Numbered from the stretch's first letter, positions 1 through 9,032 are shown. The stretch: 64,000 nucleotides of DNA from Paraburkholderia megapolitana (GCF_007556815.1 NZ_CP041743.1:930001-994000); one strand, 5' to 3'. Made by a program: numbers and translations. Notes: generated from the sequence alone by a model not told the origin.

Positions 1-2
1 TG

Positions 3-461
3 CTGCTGAAGGAAAAAGGCAACGACATCGTCGAGCCGCATCCGTCGTTCCGTCTCTTCGCGACGGCCAATGCGGTCGGTGCGATGAGTCAGTTCCGCCA
101 TCTGTATCAGGGCGCGAATCTGATGAACGAAGCGTTTCTCGATCGCTGGCGCGTGTATCTGATCGACTATCTGTCGCCCGACGAAGAGGCCGAGGTGCTG
201 ATGCGCACGCTCGCCCCGCATCTGTCGCAAACGATGGCGCACACGCTCGCGGCGATCGCCGCCGATTGCCGCGCCGCCTTCGCGCGCGAAGATCTCGCGA
301 GCGCATTCTCGACGCGGCGCCTGCTCGACTGGGCGCAACTGATGCTGCGCACCGGCGACCCCGAGCGCGCCGCGGGCCCGGCCATCTATGCGAAGGTCAG
401 CCCCGAAGACGCCGCGCTGATCCGCAGCATCATCCGCCATTACATCGCGACACAGGCGTAG
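3..461 (+). CDS. MoxR/CobS-type AAA+ ATPase, C-terminal part (5' truncated by window)
   Basis: Only the last 152 residues or so are present; the frame is open from the first bases of the window. The visible part holds the sensor-1-like strand RLFATANAVG (roughly Walker B to sensor 1 of MoxR-type ATPases), then NEAFLDRWRVYLIDYLSP, where an Arg-finger-type segment is expected, and an alpha-helical lid. This matches CobS, the ATPase subunit of aerobic cobaltochelatase, and related MoxR proteins. The stop is only four bases before the start of the VWA gene at 466, so the two are almost certainly one operon and one ATPase/VWA complex. No cobalamin gene is visible, so the function may be a MoxR-VWA type remodelling or metal-insertion machine rather than cobalt chelation. 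Confidence 0.85.
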   Translation: MLKEKGNDIVEPHPSFRLFATANAVGAMSQFRHLYQGANLMNEAFLDRWRVYLIDYLSPDEEAEVLMRTLAPHLSQTMAHTLAAIAADCRAAFAREDLASAFSTRRLLDWAQLMLRTGDPERAAGPAIYAKVSPEDAALIRSIIRHYIATQA

Positions 462-465
462 CGCC

Positions 466-2217
466 ATGCAACCGGCACGCGGCACCGATACGTTCGGCTT
501 CGAATCGACACTCGGCAAGATCGCACGCGTGCTGACGGGCCAGTACGGCATCGCGGTTGCGTTCAGCCCCGAAGGTCCGCGTGTCGAGCGCGATCGCATC
601 GTGATCCCGTCGTACGACATCGTCGACGAGCGCGACCGCGACACGCTTGTCGGCTACCTCGATCTGCTGGTCGCGCGCTCGAAATATTCGTCGAACGAGG
701 CGCTCACCGCGCTCGGTAACGGTACCGATGCGCGCCTTGCGCAGGCGATCGAAGATCAGCGCGTGTGTCGTCGGTTGCTCGACAACTATCCTGGTGCTCG
801 CTGGTTTATCGGTCAGTTGCGCCAACGTGCTGCGCAGGACGCACGTCAACGCTGGCAAAAACTGTCGTGGCGCGACAAGCTCGTGTGGCTCGTCGAGCGG
901 CGTCTGTGGCTCGAAACACCGGAGCCCGGCGAACTGAGTCCGTCGCTGTCGGCCGCGCTGCATGCGGTCGATGAAACGATCGCCGCTGCCCGTTCAAGCC
1001 GTTCGACTGACGACAGCATCGCCGCCGCGCGCGCCGTGATTGCGACGGTGCGTGCGCTGTCGTCGTCGGGCGGGGCGCACAACATGATGTTCACGCCGGG
1101 CGACGCTGACGGCTTCGATGCGGAATCGGTACCCGCAACGTTCGACGGACCGCCCAGTCATGGCGACGGCACGGCGGCGCCCGATAACGCGTCGGACGCA
1201 TCCCTCACGCAAGCCGCCAGCAGCAACGTCATCGATGGCGCGGGCATGGGTCACTCGCCACTCGGTACGCCGTCGGAATCGTTTGCTTCGGCGGTCGCAT
1301 CGGGCGGGTTGCAACCGGGCGGCCAATCGCGCCCGCAGCTCTCCGTTCCGCTTACGACAGAATTCGATCTCGTCACCGACCGCACCGGCCGCGGCGATAC
1401 GCGCAGCTGGCACGCACTGCGTTCGCTCGCCCGCGCCGAAACCTCGCCGCTGAAAGCGAAACTCGAACGCGCGCTCAAAGCCGACGAACTCACGCACTGG
1501 AAACGCGAACAGGAACGCGGCGAAATCGATCGAACGGCGCTCGCGCGTCTTGCGATTGCACCGGGTTATCGCACGCCATTCCGCGTGAAGCGCGTGACAA
1601 AGGGACGCGATGCGGCCGTGACGCTGCTGATCGATCGCAGCGGATCGATGGCGGGCAGGAAGATCGAACTCGCGCGACTCTGCGTGGCTGCGCTGTGCGA
1701 TGCGCTCACGCAACTCGGCTTCGACTCGGAAGTGCTTGGCTACAGTTCCATTGAGTCCGCGGAAATGCGACAGCTGTACGAAAGGCAGCGGGACAGCGGC
1801 GCCGATCTGAGCGCCTACAACCGCACAGTCGAACGGCTCGATCTGCAGATCTACAAACGCTTCGGCGCCGCCGACTTAAGCGGCCTCGCCGATATCGAAT
1901 GCGGCCACGAGAACCCCGATGGCGAAGCGCTCGCGTGGGCCGCCGGACGGCTCGCCGAGCATCGCGCAGACCGCAAGATCCTGATGGTGCTCTCCGACGG
2001 CGACCCCGCCACTGGCGACGGCAATCCTGCCATCCTGCGCAGCGATCTGCACGCACGCGTCGATGCGATTGGCCGCGCCGGCATCGAGATCGTCGGCGTA
2101 GGCATACTCGACGATGCCGTCGAAGCGTTTTATCCGCGCAGTATCGTCGTGAGGAAACTGCACGAGCTGCCCGGTACTGCGTTCGGCGTGTTGAGCGCGA
2201 TGTTGCTCGATCGTTGA
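466..2217 (+). CDS. CobT-type VWA-domain protein, partner of upstream AAA ATPase
   Basis: A 583-residue protein. The C-terminal half is a von Willebrand A domain with a complete MIDAS: DRSGSMAG (D-x-S-x-S) near residue 389 and the later strand MVLSDGDP. The N-terminal part is helical and a low-complexity Gly/Ser/Ala linker lies around residues 190-290, as in CobT. CobT binds the CobS ATPase and, with CobN, inserts cobalt into hydrogenobyrinic acid a,c-diamide. The four-base gap from the upstream ATPase suggests translational coupling. The gene is followed by a convergent nitrilase-like gene. Family assignment is firm; a cobalamin role is inference because no CobN or other cob gene is in view. 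Confidence 0.85.
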   Translation: MQPARGTDTFGFESTLGKIARVLTGQYGIAVAFSPEGPRVERDRIVIPSYDIVDERDRDTLVGYLDLLVARSKYSSNEALTALGNGTDARLAQAIEDQRVCRRLLDNYPGARWFIGQLRQRAAQDARQRWQKLSWRDKLVWLVERRLWLETPEPGELSPSLSAALHAVDETIAAARSSRSTDDSIAAARAVIATVRALSSSGGAHNMMFTPGDADGFDAESVPATFDGPPSHGDGTAAPDNASDASLTQAASSNVIDGAGMGHSPLGTPSESFASAVASGGLQPGGQSRPQLSVPLTTEFDLVTDRTGRGDTRSWHALRSLARAETSPLKAKLERALKADELTHWKREQERGEIDRTALARLAIAPGYRTPFRVKRVTKGRDAAVTLLIDRSGSMAGRKIELARLCVAALCDALTQLGFDSEVLGYSSIESAEMRQLYERQRDSGADLSAYNRTVERLDLQIYKRFGAADLSGLADIECGHENPDGEALAWAAGRLAEHRADRKILMVLSDGDPATGDGNPAILRSDLHARVDAIGRAGIEIVGVGILDDAVEAFYPRSIVVRKLHELPGTAFGVLSAMLLDR

Positions 2218-2259
2218 GCTTTGTCGGGCGTGGTCGCGCGTTATCCGCTTACGCGCTCG

Positions 2260-3240
2260 CTAGCGCATCAACCGGTGCCGGCTGACTACAGCGAAACCCA
2301 GCGCCACAGAGCCTCTTGCCGATGCATTCGGCGGCTCGTCGTATTCACGTGAGCGATCCGCTGCCGACTGCGCAAGGAGCGCATACAGATCGGGACGGCG
2401 CGCAGCCAGCCATTGCCTTCCACGACTGCGCTCGATCGACGCGAGATCGAGATTCGCTGCGGCGTAAGCCCCCGACGTACCGCTCGTCGCAAGCACCAGC
2501 CCCGACGGATCGACGATGACTGCGGCCGCATCGGTCGCCTGATCGTTCGACGCTTCGCGGCCATCGCTGAAAACGATGAACATGCCGTTGTCGGCCGCGC
2601 GAGCGCACAGCCAGCCATGCATGCTTTCCATCGTGTCCGTGTCCACAGGCGACCTGTACATCATCGGGAGCGGCTGCAGCGGATGCTCACCCGTGCGGCT
2701 CGCGCGGCCAGACCGATGTGGTGCGATCAGCACGCTTGCACCGAGCAGCGCGGTCATGCGGACGTTCTCGACCAGATAGCTGTCGCCGCCGGTCAGAATA
2801 CCGATCCGCACGCCCCATCCGGTATCGAACACGGTATGGCGGTCGCCGCTGACAATGCGCCGATGCTCGGCAGCATGCAGCTTGCGATGACAGTGCCGCG
2901 CACCGTCCTGCAGACACATCACGTAGCTATTGAAGAGTCGCCCATCCGGCGCGCGCTCGATCAACCCGACGCCGCATGCCACACCAGTGCGCTGGACAGC
3001 CGCTGCGACAGTGCGGATCGATGCGCCATCGAGCGGTTCCGCCAAAGCGTCGAGCGACGCACGCGACAACTTCGCCGTATCCGTATAGCCACTCAGGCAT
3101 AGCTCAGGAAACACCGCAAGCGCGATGCCTTCGCGTGCCACATCGACGAGACAAGCCGCTATCTGCGCGGCGTTATGCGCGCAATCGCCGTCGCGCGAAA
3201 CGAACGGCACCGATGCGACCCGCAGCGTTGAACCGGCCAA
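2260..3240 (-). CDS. Carbon-nitrogen hydrolase (nitrilase) family protein, catalytic Cys replaced by Gly
   Basis: A 326-residue protein with the nitrilase-superfamily order: FPELCLSGY (catalytic Glu46), CHRKLH (catalytic Lys120), then ILTGGDSYLVENV, where the superfamily normally has I-C-x-D; position 151 is Gly instead of the nucleophilic Cys. The following ALLGASVLIAPH strand is typical. Start is TTG at 3240: AGGAGA lies seven bases upstream and no ATG occurs early in the frame. If folded, the protein should lack classical amidase/nitrilase activity; a ligand-binding or scaffolding role, or a different nucleophile, is possible. It is divergent from the LysR gene at 3342, which may control it. 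Confidence 0.8.
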   Translation of the reverse strand: MAGSTLRVASVPFVSRDGDCAHNAAQIAACLVDVAREGIALAVFPELCLSGYTDTAKLSRASLDALAEPLDGASIRTVAAAVQRTGVACGVGLIERAPDGRLFNSYVMCLQDGARHCHRKLHAAEHRRIVSGDRHTVFDTGWGVRIGILTGGDSYLVENVRMTALLGASVLIAPHRSGRASRTGEHPLQPLPMMYRSPVDTDTMESMHGWLCARAADNGMFIVFSDGREASNDQATDAAAVIVDPSGLVLATSGTSGAYAAANLDLASIERSRGRQWLAARRPDLYALLAQSAADRSREYDEPPNASARGSVALGFAVVSRHRLMR

Positions 3241-3241
3241 G

Positions 3242-3341
3242 ATCCTCTCCTGAAGTTAAAGCGCTGAAACACTGCTCCATTGGACCTTCCGGCATTCGAT
3301 AAGTAAAATGAATGTTTTTACCGATCTGATTACTCTGTGGA
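3242..3341. promoter_or_regulatory. Divergent intergenic region, possible LysR operator
   Basis: This 100-base AT-richer gap separates the nitrilase-like gene (minus) and the LysR gene (plus). It contains ATTC at 3294-3297 and GAAT at 3310-3313, an inverted pair with 12 bases between, compatible with a T-N11-A type LysR box. The short arms make this weak evidence on their own; the divergent layout is the main support. Confidence 0.3.
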
Positions 3342-4232
3342 ATGGAACTCAAACTGTTGCGTGCCTTTCTGACAGTCGCCGAAACCGGTCACTTCAGCCG
3401 CGCCGCCGACACGCTGCATATCACCCAGCCTGCGCTCAGCAAACAGATCGGCGCGCTCGAAGCGACGCTCGGCGGGCGGTTGTTCGAGCGTGGGCGGCAC
3501 GGTGCCGAACTGACGGTGTTCGGTGTGGGTTTCGCCGCAGATGCCAGATCGCTGGTGCGCGAAGCCGATGAGGTTCTCATGCACGCCCGTGAAGCGAGCA
3601 GCGGCAAGCGCGGTCATCTGCGCATCGGTCTCGGGCTTTCCACGCTGACGCTCACGCCGAAGCTGATCGCCGAATTCCGCCGCCGCAATCCGGAAGTTGG
3701 CGTGACGTTGAACGATCTTTCGTCGGCGGAACAAAGCCGGCTGCTGTTGTCGGGCAAGCTCGACGTCGGCTTTCTGCGGCTGCCTGCCGAAGCGGGCCTG
3801 TCCGCGTTTCCCGTCGTCGACGAGGCACTCGCGCTCGCCGTACCGGAGCACGCACCATGGAAACGCCTGCCCGCCAATCTGAACGAGCTGAACCAGATCG
3901 GTTTCATTGCGCTTGCGCGTAGTCGTGGCCCGGGGCTTGCCGCGCAGATCGACCGCTGGTGCGGCAAGCATGACTTCGTGCCGCGCGTGATCCAGCACAC
4001 CGACGATATCCAGTCCGTGCTCGCAGCCGTTGCAGCCGGCGTCGGTGCGGCGTTGCTGCCTTCAAGGGTTCGATATCTGCTGCGCGATGCGCGCGTTTTG
4101 TCGCTACGCGACCCGTCCGCACGCTGGCACGTCGGTCTCGCATGGCAGTCCGCGCGCGACGATGCGGTGGTCGAGCGTTTCGTTTCGTTCGTGCGCGCCG
4201 CAACGAAGAAAAACTCGCGTCGAGCGGACTAA
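3342..4232 (+). CDS. LysR-family transcriptional regulator
   Basis: A 296-residue protein with the standard LysR winged helix-turn-helix at residues 1-60 (LLRAFLTVAETGHFSRAADT, ITQPALSKQIGALE, LFERGRHGAELT) and a periplasmic-binding-protein-like effector domain from about residue 90. Length is typical. LysR proteins usually control a divergently transcribed neighbour and themselves; here the divergent neighbour is the Cys-less nitrilase homologue, so that gene is the most likely target. The effector cannot be deduced. ATG at 3342 is the only sensible start because it opens the conserved MELKLLRAF segment. Confidence 0.93.
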   Translation: MELKLLRAFLTVAETGHFSRAADTLHITQPALSKQIGALEATLGGRLFERGRHGAELTVFGVGFAADARSLVREADEVLMHAREASSGKRGHLRIGLGLSTLTLTPKLIAEFRRRNPEVGVTLNDLSSAEQSRLLLSGKLDVGFLRLPAEAGLSAFPVVDEALALAVPEHAPWKRLPANLNELNQIGFIALARSRGPGLAAQIDRWCGKHDFVPRVIQHTDDIQSVLAAVAAGVGAALLPSRVRYLLRDARVLSLRDPSARWHVGLAWQSARDDAVVERFVSFVRAATKKNSRRAD

Positions 4233-4344
4233 ACGCGTGTGCGAGATATGGCGCCCGAGCGCCGCGAAACGGTCCGCACCGCGTAACCCGCTATGATGTG
4301 CACATTACCCTCTGCCGCCTTCGCGGTAGACAGCCGGAGAAGAT

Positions 4345-5718
4345 ATGGCCTCAATCCAGGAAAGCGCGAGCATGGCGCTGTTTTGCGACTTCGAAAACGT
4401 CGCACTCGGCGTGCGCGATGCCAAGTTCGAGAAGTTCGACATCAAGCCGATTCTCGAGCGGTTGCTGCTTAAAGGCAGCATCGTCGTGAAGAAAGCCTAT
4501 TGCGACTGGGAGCGCTACAAGGGCTTCAAGGCCGCGATGCACGAAGCGAGCTTCGAGCTGATCGAAATTCCGCACGTACGCCAGTCGGGCAAGAACTCGG
4601 CCGATATCCGCCTCGTCGTCGATGCACTCGATCTCTGCTATACGAAATCGCACGTCGACACGTTCGTCATCATCAGCGGCGATTCGGATTTTTCGCCGCT
4701 CGTGTCGAAGCTGCGTGAGAACGCGAAGAAAGTGATCGGCGTCGGCGTCAAACAGTCGACCTCCGACCTGCTCGTCGCGAACTGCGACGAATTCATTTTC
4801 TACGACGACCTCGTGCGCGAGCAACAGCGCGCTGCCGCGCGGCGCGAGCCGAGCGCGGGCACACGCCGTTCACCCGATGAAGACCGGCAACGCAAGAAGG
4901 AAGGCGATGAACGCAAGAACATCGCCATTGCGCTGGCCGTCGAAACCTTCGACGCACTCGCCGCCGAACGCGGCGAAAGCGGCAAGATCTGGGCTTCCGT
5001 GCTCAAGAGCGCGATCAAGCGGCGCAAGCCCGACTTTAGCGAGTCCTATTACGGTTTCCGTGCGTTCGGCAATCTGCTGGACGAGGTCCAGGCGCGTGGA
5101 CTGTTCGAAGTCGGACGTGACGAGAAGTCGGGTTCGTTTGTGTATCGGTCGAGCCCGACAGAAGCGGCGCAACCGGTGGCATCAAGTGCTCCGGCAAACG
5201 CCGCAAACGAAGATGGCACGAAGGGTAAGTCGAAGTCGGGCAACAAATCTGGCAACCGCCCGGCTAACGACAAGAAGGGACATCGCAAGGGTGCGACTTC
5301 GGGCAGACAGGCGGCCGAGCAGCACGGGACCGAAGCGCCGGTCGATGAAGCACACGACACGCATCGTCAGCCTGATCTTTACGAAACGCTCGAGACGTAC
5401 GAGACATACGAAGCCGTGCGCGAACCGGAGCGCGCCGACGAAGCACTGCATGCGCCCGTCGAGACGCATAGCGAAAGCGAGTCGCAACCAACGCCGGCAC
5501 CGGCACGCAAGCGCCCGGCCGCGCGTCGCGGCAAGCCTGCGGCGAAGAAGACCGCAGCGGCTGCGCAACCGGCTGCGGAGGCACCGAGCGCACCGCCCGC
5601 CGCCGCCCCTGTCGGCGAAACCGCACCGCGCAAACCGGCGCAGAAGTCTGCCGCGCGTAAATCGGCGGCACGGCCACGTCGGCCGCGCAAGGCTGCGGGC
5701 GCGGCAAACGAAGAGTGA
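4345..5718 (+). CDS. NYN-domain / LOTUS-like (OST-HTH) putative RNase
   Basis: A 457-residue protein. Residues 9-155 form a NYN (PIN-like) nuclease domain with the expected acidic residues: FCDFENV, NSADIRLVVDAL and ISGDSDFSPLV. Residues about 190-275 look like an OST-HTH/LOTUS domain (AVETFDALAAERGESGKIWAS... through LLDEVQARGLFEV). The C-terminal 180 residues are a Lys/Ala/Pro-rich, presumably disordered basic tail, which suggests nucleic-acid binding. Start at ATG 4345 is supported by GGAGAAG just upstream. Related proteins are usually annotated as NYN domain-containing or Maelstrom/LabA-like; the substrate RNA is unknown. It is monocistronic and followed by a strong hairpin. Confidence 0.88.
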   Translation: MASIQESASMALFCDFENVALGVRDAKFEKFDIKPILERLLLKGSIVVKKAYCDWERYKGFKAAMHEASFELIEIPHVRQSGKNSADIRLVVDALDLCYTKSHVDTFVIISGDSDFSPLVSKLRENAKKVIGVGVKQSTSDLLVANCDEFIFYDDLVREQQRAAARREPSAGTRRSPDEDRQRKKEGDERKNIAIALAVETFDALAAERGESGKIWASVLKSAIKRRKPDFSESYYGFRAFGNLLDEVQARGLFEVGRDEKSGSFVYRSSPTEAAQPVASSAPANAANEDGTKGKSKSGNKSGNRPANDKKGHRKGATSGRQAAEQHGTEAPVDEAHDTHRQPDLYETLETYETYEAVREPERADEALHAPVETHSESESQPTPAPARKRPAARRGKPAAKKTAAAAQPAAEAPSAPPAAAPVGETAPRKPAQKSAARKSAARPRRPRKAAGAANEE

Positions 5719-5728
5719 AAGTCAGATA

Positions 5729-5764
5729 CACGCGATGCAGGTCTGCGTTAGATCGCATCGCGTG
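5729..5764. terminator. Hairpin downstream of NYN gene
   Basis: A perfect 10-base inverted repeat, CACGCGATGC at 5729-5738 and GCATCGCGTG at 5755-5764, encloses a 16-base loop, starting 10 bases after the NYN stop codon. There is no clear U-run after it, so it could act as an RNA-stabilising or Rho-linked end, or as a bidirectional stop between the convergent NYN and permease genes. Confidence 0.45.
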
Positions 5765-5857
5765 AATGCATATCGCGAGAGCGTGCCGTTGCTGCAGTAG
5801 CCGGAATATTCGGGCCGTTCGAAGTACGCGCATCGACGGGAACCTCGACCGCAACGC

Positions 5858-7018
5858 TCAAGCGCGAGGCCGTTCCCCCTCAGCGGGCGCAGCCGATTCA
5901 GCGGCCTCGGCCACCTCGATAGCACCGCCGCCATCCGCAGGCACATTCGCCACCGCACTCTGCGGCGGCGCCTCGATATCCCAGCACGAGATAAACAGCG
6001 CAGCAATCAACGGCCCGATCACGAACCCGTTGATCCCAAACACCGACATCCCGCCCACCGTCGAAATCAGCACGACCCAGTCCGGCAACTTGGTGTCCTT
6101 ACCGACGAGAATTGGCCGCAGCACGTTATCCACGGTGCCGATCACGAGCGTGCAGAACAGGATCAGCACGATCGCCTTCCACAGCGGCCCCGCCAGCAGA
6201 AAGTACACGGCCGCCGGCACCCAGACGAGCGCCGAGCCGATCGCGGGCAGCAGCGACAGGAACGCCATCACCGTACCCCACAGCAGCGCGCCCTTGATGC
6301 CGAGCACCGCGAAGATAATCCCGCCGAGCACACCCTGCACCGCCGCCACCGCGATATTGCCCTTCACCGTGGCGCGCACCACCGTCGCAAAGCGGATCAA
6401 CAGACGATCCTTGTGCGAACGCTCAAGCGGAATCGCATCGCGGATGCGTCGCGAGATCGCGCGACCATCGCGCAGCAGGAAGAAAACGAGGTACAGCATG
6501 ATGCCGAAGCCGACCGCGAACTGCAGCGTGTTCTGCCCGATCACGACAGCCTGGCCAGCCACGAACTGACTGATACGCGCAGCGCCGTCCGACAGTTTCG
6601 CCTGCAAGCCGTGCATGTCGGCGAGGCCGACGTTATCGAGCGCGCGTTGCGCAAACGCCGGCAGCGCCTGCACGATCTGCTGGAAATACAGGCCGAAATC
6701 CCACTGCCCTTGCCGGATCTGCTGATACGCGTACGCGACTTCCTGAACGAGCGTACCGATCATGACGCTCACCGGCAGGATCACGATCAGCACGCACAGC
6801 GCGAGCGTCGTCAGTGCCGCAAGATTGGGCCGGTTACCGAAGCGAAACGTGAGACTGCGCTGCAGCGGTTGAAACAGGATCGCGAGTATCGTCCCCCAGA
6901 AGATCGCGCCGAAGTACGGCAGCAGGATCCAGATAAGCGCCAGCGAAACCGCGGCCAGCAGCATATAAAAGCTCTTCTGATTGCGACTGTTCTGATCGTT
7001 GTCGTTGTCGTGGTTCAT
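5858..7018 (-). CDS. AI-2E family transporter (PerM/YdiK-like permease)
   Basis: A 386-residue multi-spanning membrane protein of the AI-2E transporter family. It has an N-terminal pair of membrane segments (SFYMLLAAVSLALIWILLPY), a central amphipathic region around residues 150-210, and C-terminal segments including GIKGALLWGTVMAFLSLLPA and IISTVGGMSVFG-like stretches typical of the family. ATG at 7018 (MNHDNDND) is preferred over the longer in-frame start because the extra N-terminus has no family resemblance. Members move autoinducer-2, Na+ or other solutes; the substrate cannot be told here. It lies downstream of the CsbD-like gene on the same strand, 93 bases away. Confidence 0.9.
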   Translation of the reverse strand: MNHDNDNDQNSRNQKSFYMLLAAVSLALIWILLPYFGAIFWGTILAILFQPLQRSLTFRFGNRPNLAALTTLALCVLIVILPVSVMIGTLVQEVAYAYQQIRQGQWDFGLYFQQIVQALPAFAQRALDNVGLADMHGLQAKLSDGAARISQFVAGQAVVIGQNTLQFAVGFGIMLYLVFFLLRDGRAISRRIRDAIPLERSHKDRLLIRFATVVRATVKGNIAVAAVQGVLGGIIFAVLGIKGALLWGTVMAFLSLLPAIGSALVWVPAAVYFLLAGPLWKAIVLILFCTLVIGTVDNVLRPILVGKDTKLPDWVVLISTVGGMSVFGINGFVIGPLIAALFISCWDIEAPPQSAVANVPADGGGAIEVAEAAESAAPAEGERPRA

Positions 7019-7111
7019 GGTTCCAACGCAAGCGTGCCGCCCCGCAATCACGCCGGGGCGGCTGTCTGGAGAAACGCGGCCGGCCATGAACCTGACCGGC
7101 AACGGATGGCT

Positions 7112-7297
7112 TTACTTCTTGTCGAGGGCGTCGCGCGCCTTGTCCTTCGCTTCACCGAAATTGCGCTGCACGGTACCGGTGGCTTTCTCGACCTTGCCTT
7201 CAGCTTCAGTAGTGCGATTGCCGGTAACCTTGCCGACCGCTTCCTTCACCGATCCCTTGATTTCCTTTGCTGCACCTTTGATCCGATCTGTGTCCAT
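7112..7297 (-). CDS. CsbD-like stress protein
   Basis: A small 61-residue, highly charged, Lys/Glu/Ala-rich protein beginning MDTDRIKGAAKEIKGSVKEA and containing the repeated GKV-type turns of the CsbD family. CsbD-like proteins are induced by general stress or osmotic/alkaline shock in many bacteria; the molecular role is not known. ATG at 7297 is chosen because GGGAG precedes it by six bases, while the upstream in-frame start adds residues not found in the family. It follows the PAS-LuxR regulator gene on the same strand, with 140 bases between that carry an inverted repeat. Confidence 0.9.
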   Translation of the reverse strand: MDTDRIKGAAKEIKGSVKEAVGKVTGNRTTEAEGKVEKATGTVQRNFGEAKDKARDALDKK

Positions 7298-7330
7298 GAT
7301 TGCTCCCAAAAGGTTATGCATCTGAAATCC

Positions 7331-7361
7331 ACCTGCATACGTGGATGTAGTGGATGCAGGT
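7331..7361. promoter_or_regulatory. Inverted repeat upstream of csbD-like gene
   Basis: ACCTGCAT at 7331-7338 and ATGCAGGT at 7354-7361 form an 8-base inverted repeat with a 15-base centre. It sits between the stop of the PAS-LuxR gene and the start of the CsbD-like gene, both on the minus strand, so it may be an operator for the stress gene or a terminator-like stem after the regulator. No T-run is visible. Confidence 0.35.
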
Positions 7362-7437
7362 CAATGTACCTGTGAGCAATCCGTGGGCCTAGATGCCCGG
7401 ATACCGGTTAAACCAGTACTTTTACACCAATCTGCGA

Positions 7438-8946
7438 TCAATCTGCCGTGCCGCCCGTGCGTCGCTTCGGTTTCTCGTAGCCGACTATGCCGCGCTCGCG
7501 GGCCCACACAATCGCCGCGCTGCGCCGGTGCACGCCGATCTTGCTGTACAACGTGGCGACGTGATTGCGGATGGTGTTCGGCGCAAGATTCAATGCTTCG
7601 GCAATCTGTTCATTGTCGTAGCCCTGGCAGATCAGCCCCAGCACTTCGCGCTCGCGCGATGTCAATTCCGACAGATCGCTGCCCGCCTGCTGCGCGCCGT
7701 TCGGTTGCCTGATCTGCGCAAGCTTCTCGATTACCGTGCGGCTAAACCACGACGTGTCCTTCATCACGGCTTCGATCGCAGCCAGCAGTTCCACTTCGGA
7801 ACGCTTGCGCTCGGTGATGTCCTGGATCACGCTCAACAGGCAGCGCTCCCCGTGAATGGTCACCGCCTCTGCGGAAACAAGACAGTCCACCGCCACACCC
7901 GATTTCGTCTGCAGCTGGATTTCGTAGTTGCGCACGCTGCTGTGCGTCTCCATTTCCGCGCGCAGTTTCCGGTACGCGTCGCTGCGTGACCACAGGCCGA
8001 TCTCTTCGGGTTGTCGCGCGACGACTTCCTCAGCCTCGTAACCGGTCGTCGCGACAAACGCATCGTTCACATCCATCAGCACGAAACCATCGAGCGAGCT
8101 GACCGTCATCGGTACCGGCGCAAGCCGGAATGCCTTCGAAAAACGCTCTTCGGTATGTCGCAGCGCGTCTTCGGCCTTGCGTCGCGGCTCCATGTCCATG
8201 AACGTGAACAACATGCAGTTCTCTTCGCCGATCTCGATCGGCTGGCCGGCCACGATCACCAGTTTCGTCGTCCCGTCCGGCAACTGCAGCGTCGCTTCCA
8301 TCTGTCCGATCGTACGACCCTCGTTGAGATTGACGATCGCCTGCTCGCGCTTGTCCGCGCCTTCTAGCACGTCGACTTCGTACGTCGAGCGGCCGATCAC
8401 GTTTTCGCGCGCGTAACCGGTCATCTCCAGAAAGCCCTGATTGACCTTGACATAGCGCAGATCCGCGAGCCGGCAGATCACTGCCGGCGCCGGGTTCGCG
8501 TTGAAGGTTTTCTCGAAGCGCTCTTCGGCGCTGAAGCGCTCGGTGACGTCCTGAACCACCAGCGCCAACGATTCCGACGCGCCGCTCGCGTCGGTCAGAA
8601 TCAGACTGCGTACCTGGTGCATGTGCCGGAAGTCTTCGTCGTCGGAGCGCGTAACTTCGACGATCACATCGCTGAACAACTCCCCAGCGATGATCCGGGC
8701 AATCGGATACTGATCCGCCTGCAACGCGTGGTTGTTGCGGTAAGTCAGCTTGAACTTCTTGCGAAAACCGCGTGGGTTACCGCCTAGCGCGTCGACGGTC
8801 TCGACGCCGTGGATCGCAAGCGCCGTTTCATTGGCCCAGACGATCGATCCATCTGGATCGATGAGGATGATCCCTTCGGTCAGCCCCGCGATGATCTGCT
8901 GTAACTGCCGCCGGTCGGCCTGGGGCCTCGCGTCGCTCGTGTTCAT
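7438..8946 (-). CDS. Triple-PAS sensor fused to LuxR-type DNA-binding domain
   Basis: A 502-residue cytoplasmic sensor-regulator. Three PAS domains lie at about residues 15-125, 135-245 and 255-370 (each with an E-R-F start and a GY..EEV / GYARENVIG type turn), joined by RKAEDALRHTEERF-like helices, followed by a LuxR/GerE helix-turn-helix at about 425-490 (LTSREREVLGLICQGYDNEQI, NTIRNHVATLYSKIGV). It has no kinase or receiver domain, so PAS input should act directly on DNA binding. Start ATG 8946 has GGAGG four bases upstream. The stretch between it and the divergent ArsR-like gene carries a long palindrome. The signal is unknown; the CsbD-like stress gene downstream is a plausible target. 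Confidence 0.9.
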   Translation of the reverse strand: MNTSDARPQADRRQLQQIIAGLTEGIILIDPDGSIVWANETALAIHGVETVDALGGNPRGFRKKFKLTYRNNHALQADQYPIARIIAGELFSDVIVEVTRSDDEDFRHMHQVRSLILTDASGASESLALVVQDVTERFSAEERFEKTFNANPAPAVICRLADLRYVKVNQGFLEMTGYARENVIGRSTYEVDVLEGADKREQAIVNLNEGRTIGQMEATLQLPDGTTKLVIVAGQPIEIGEENCMLFTFMDMEPRRKAEDALRHTEERFSKAFRLAPVPMTVSSLDGFVLMDVNDAFVATTGYEAEEVVARQPEEIGLWSRSDAYRKLRAEMETHSSVRNYEIQLQTKSGVAVDCLVSAEAVTIHGERCLLSVIQDITERKRSEVELLAAIEAVMKDTSWFSRTVIEKLAQIRQPNGAQQAGSDLSELTSREREVLGLICQGYDNEQIAEALNLAPNTIRNHVATLYSKIGVHRRSAAIVWARERGIVGYEKPKRRTGGTAD

Positions 8947-9032
8947 CCAGCCTCCGTGAGAGATACCGCATTCTAGCGGTGCGGCGCGGTTTGCCACGGT
9001 TAGAGCAGGTTTGGCGTGGGTTCCAGGCATTT

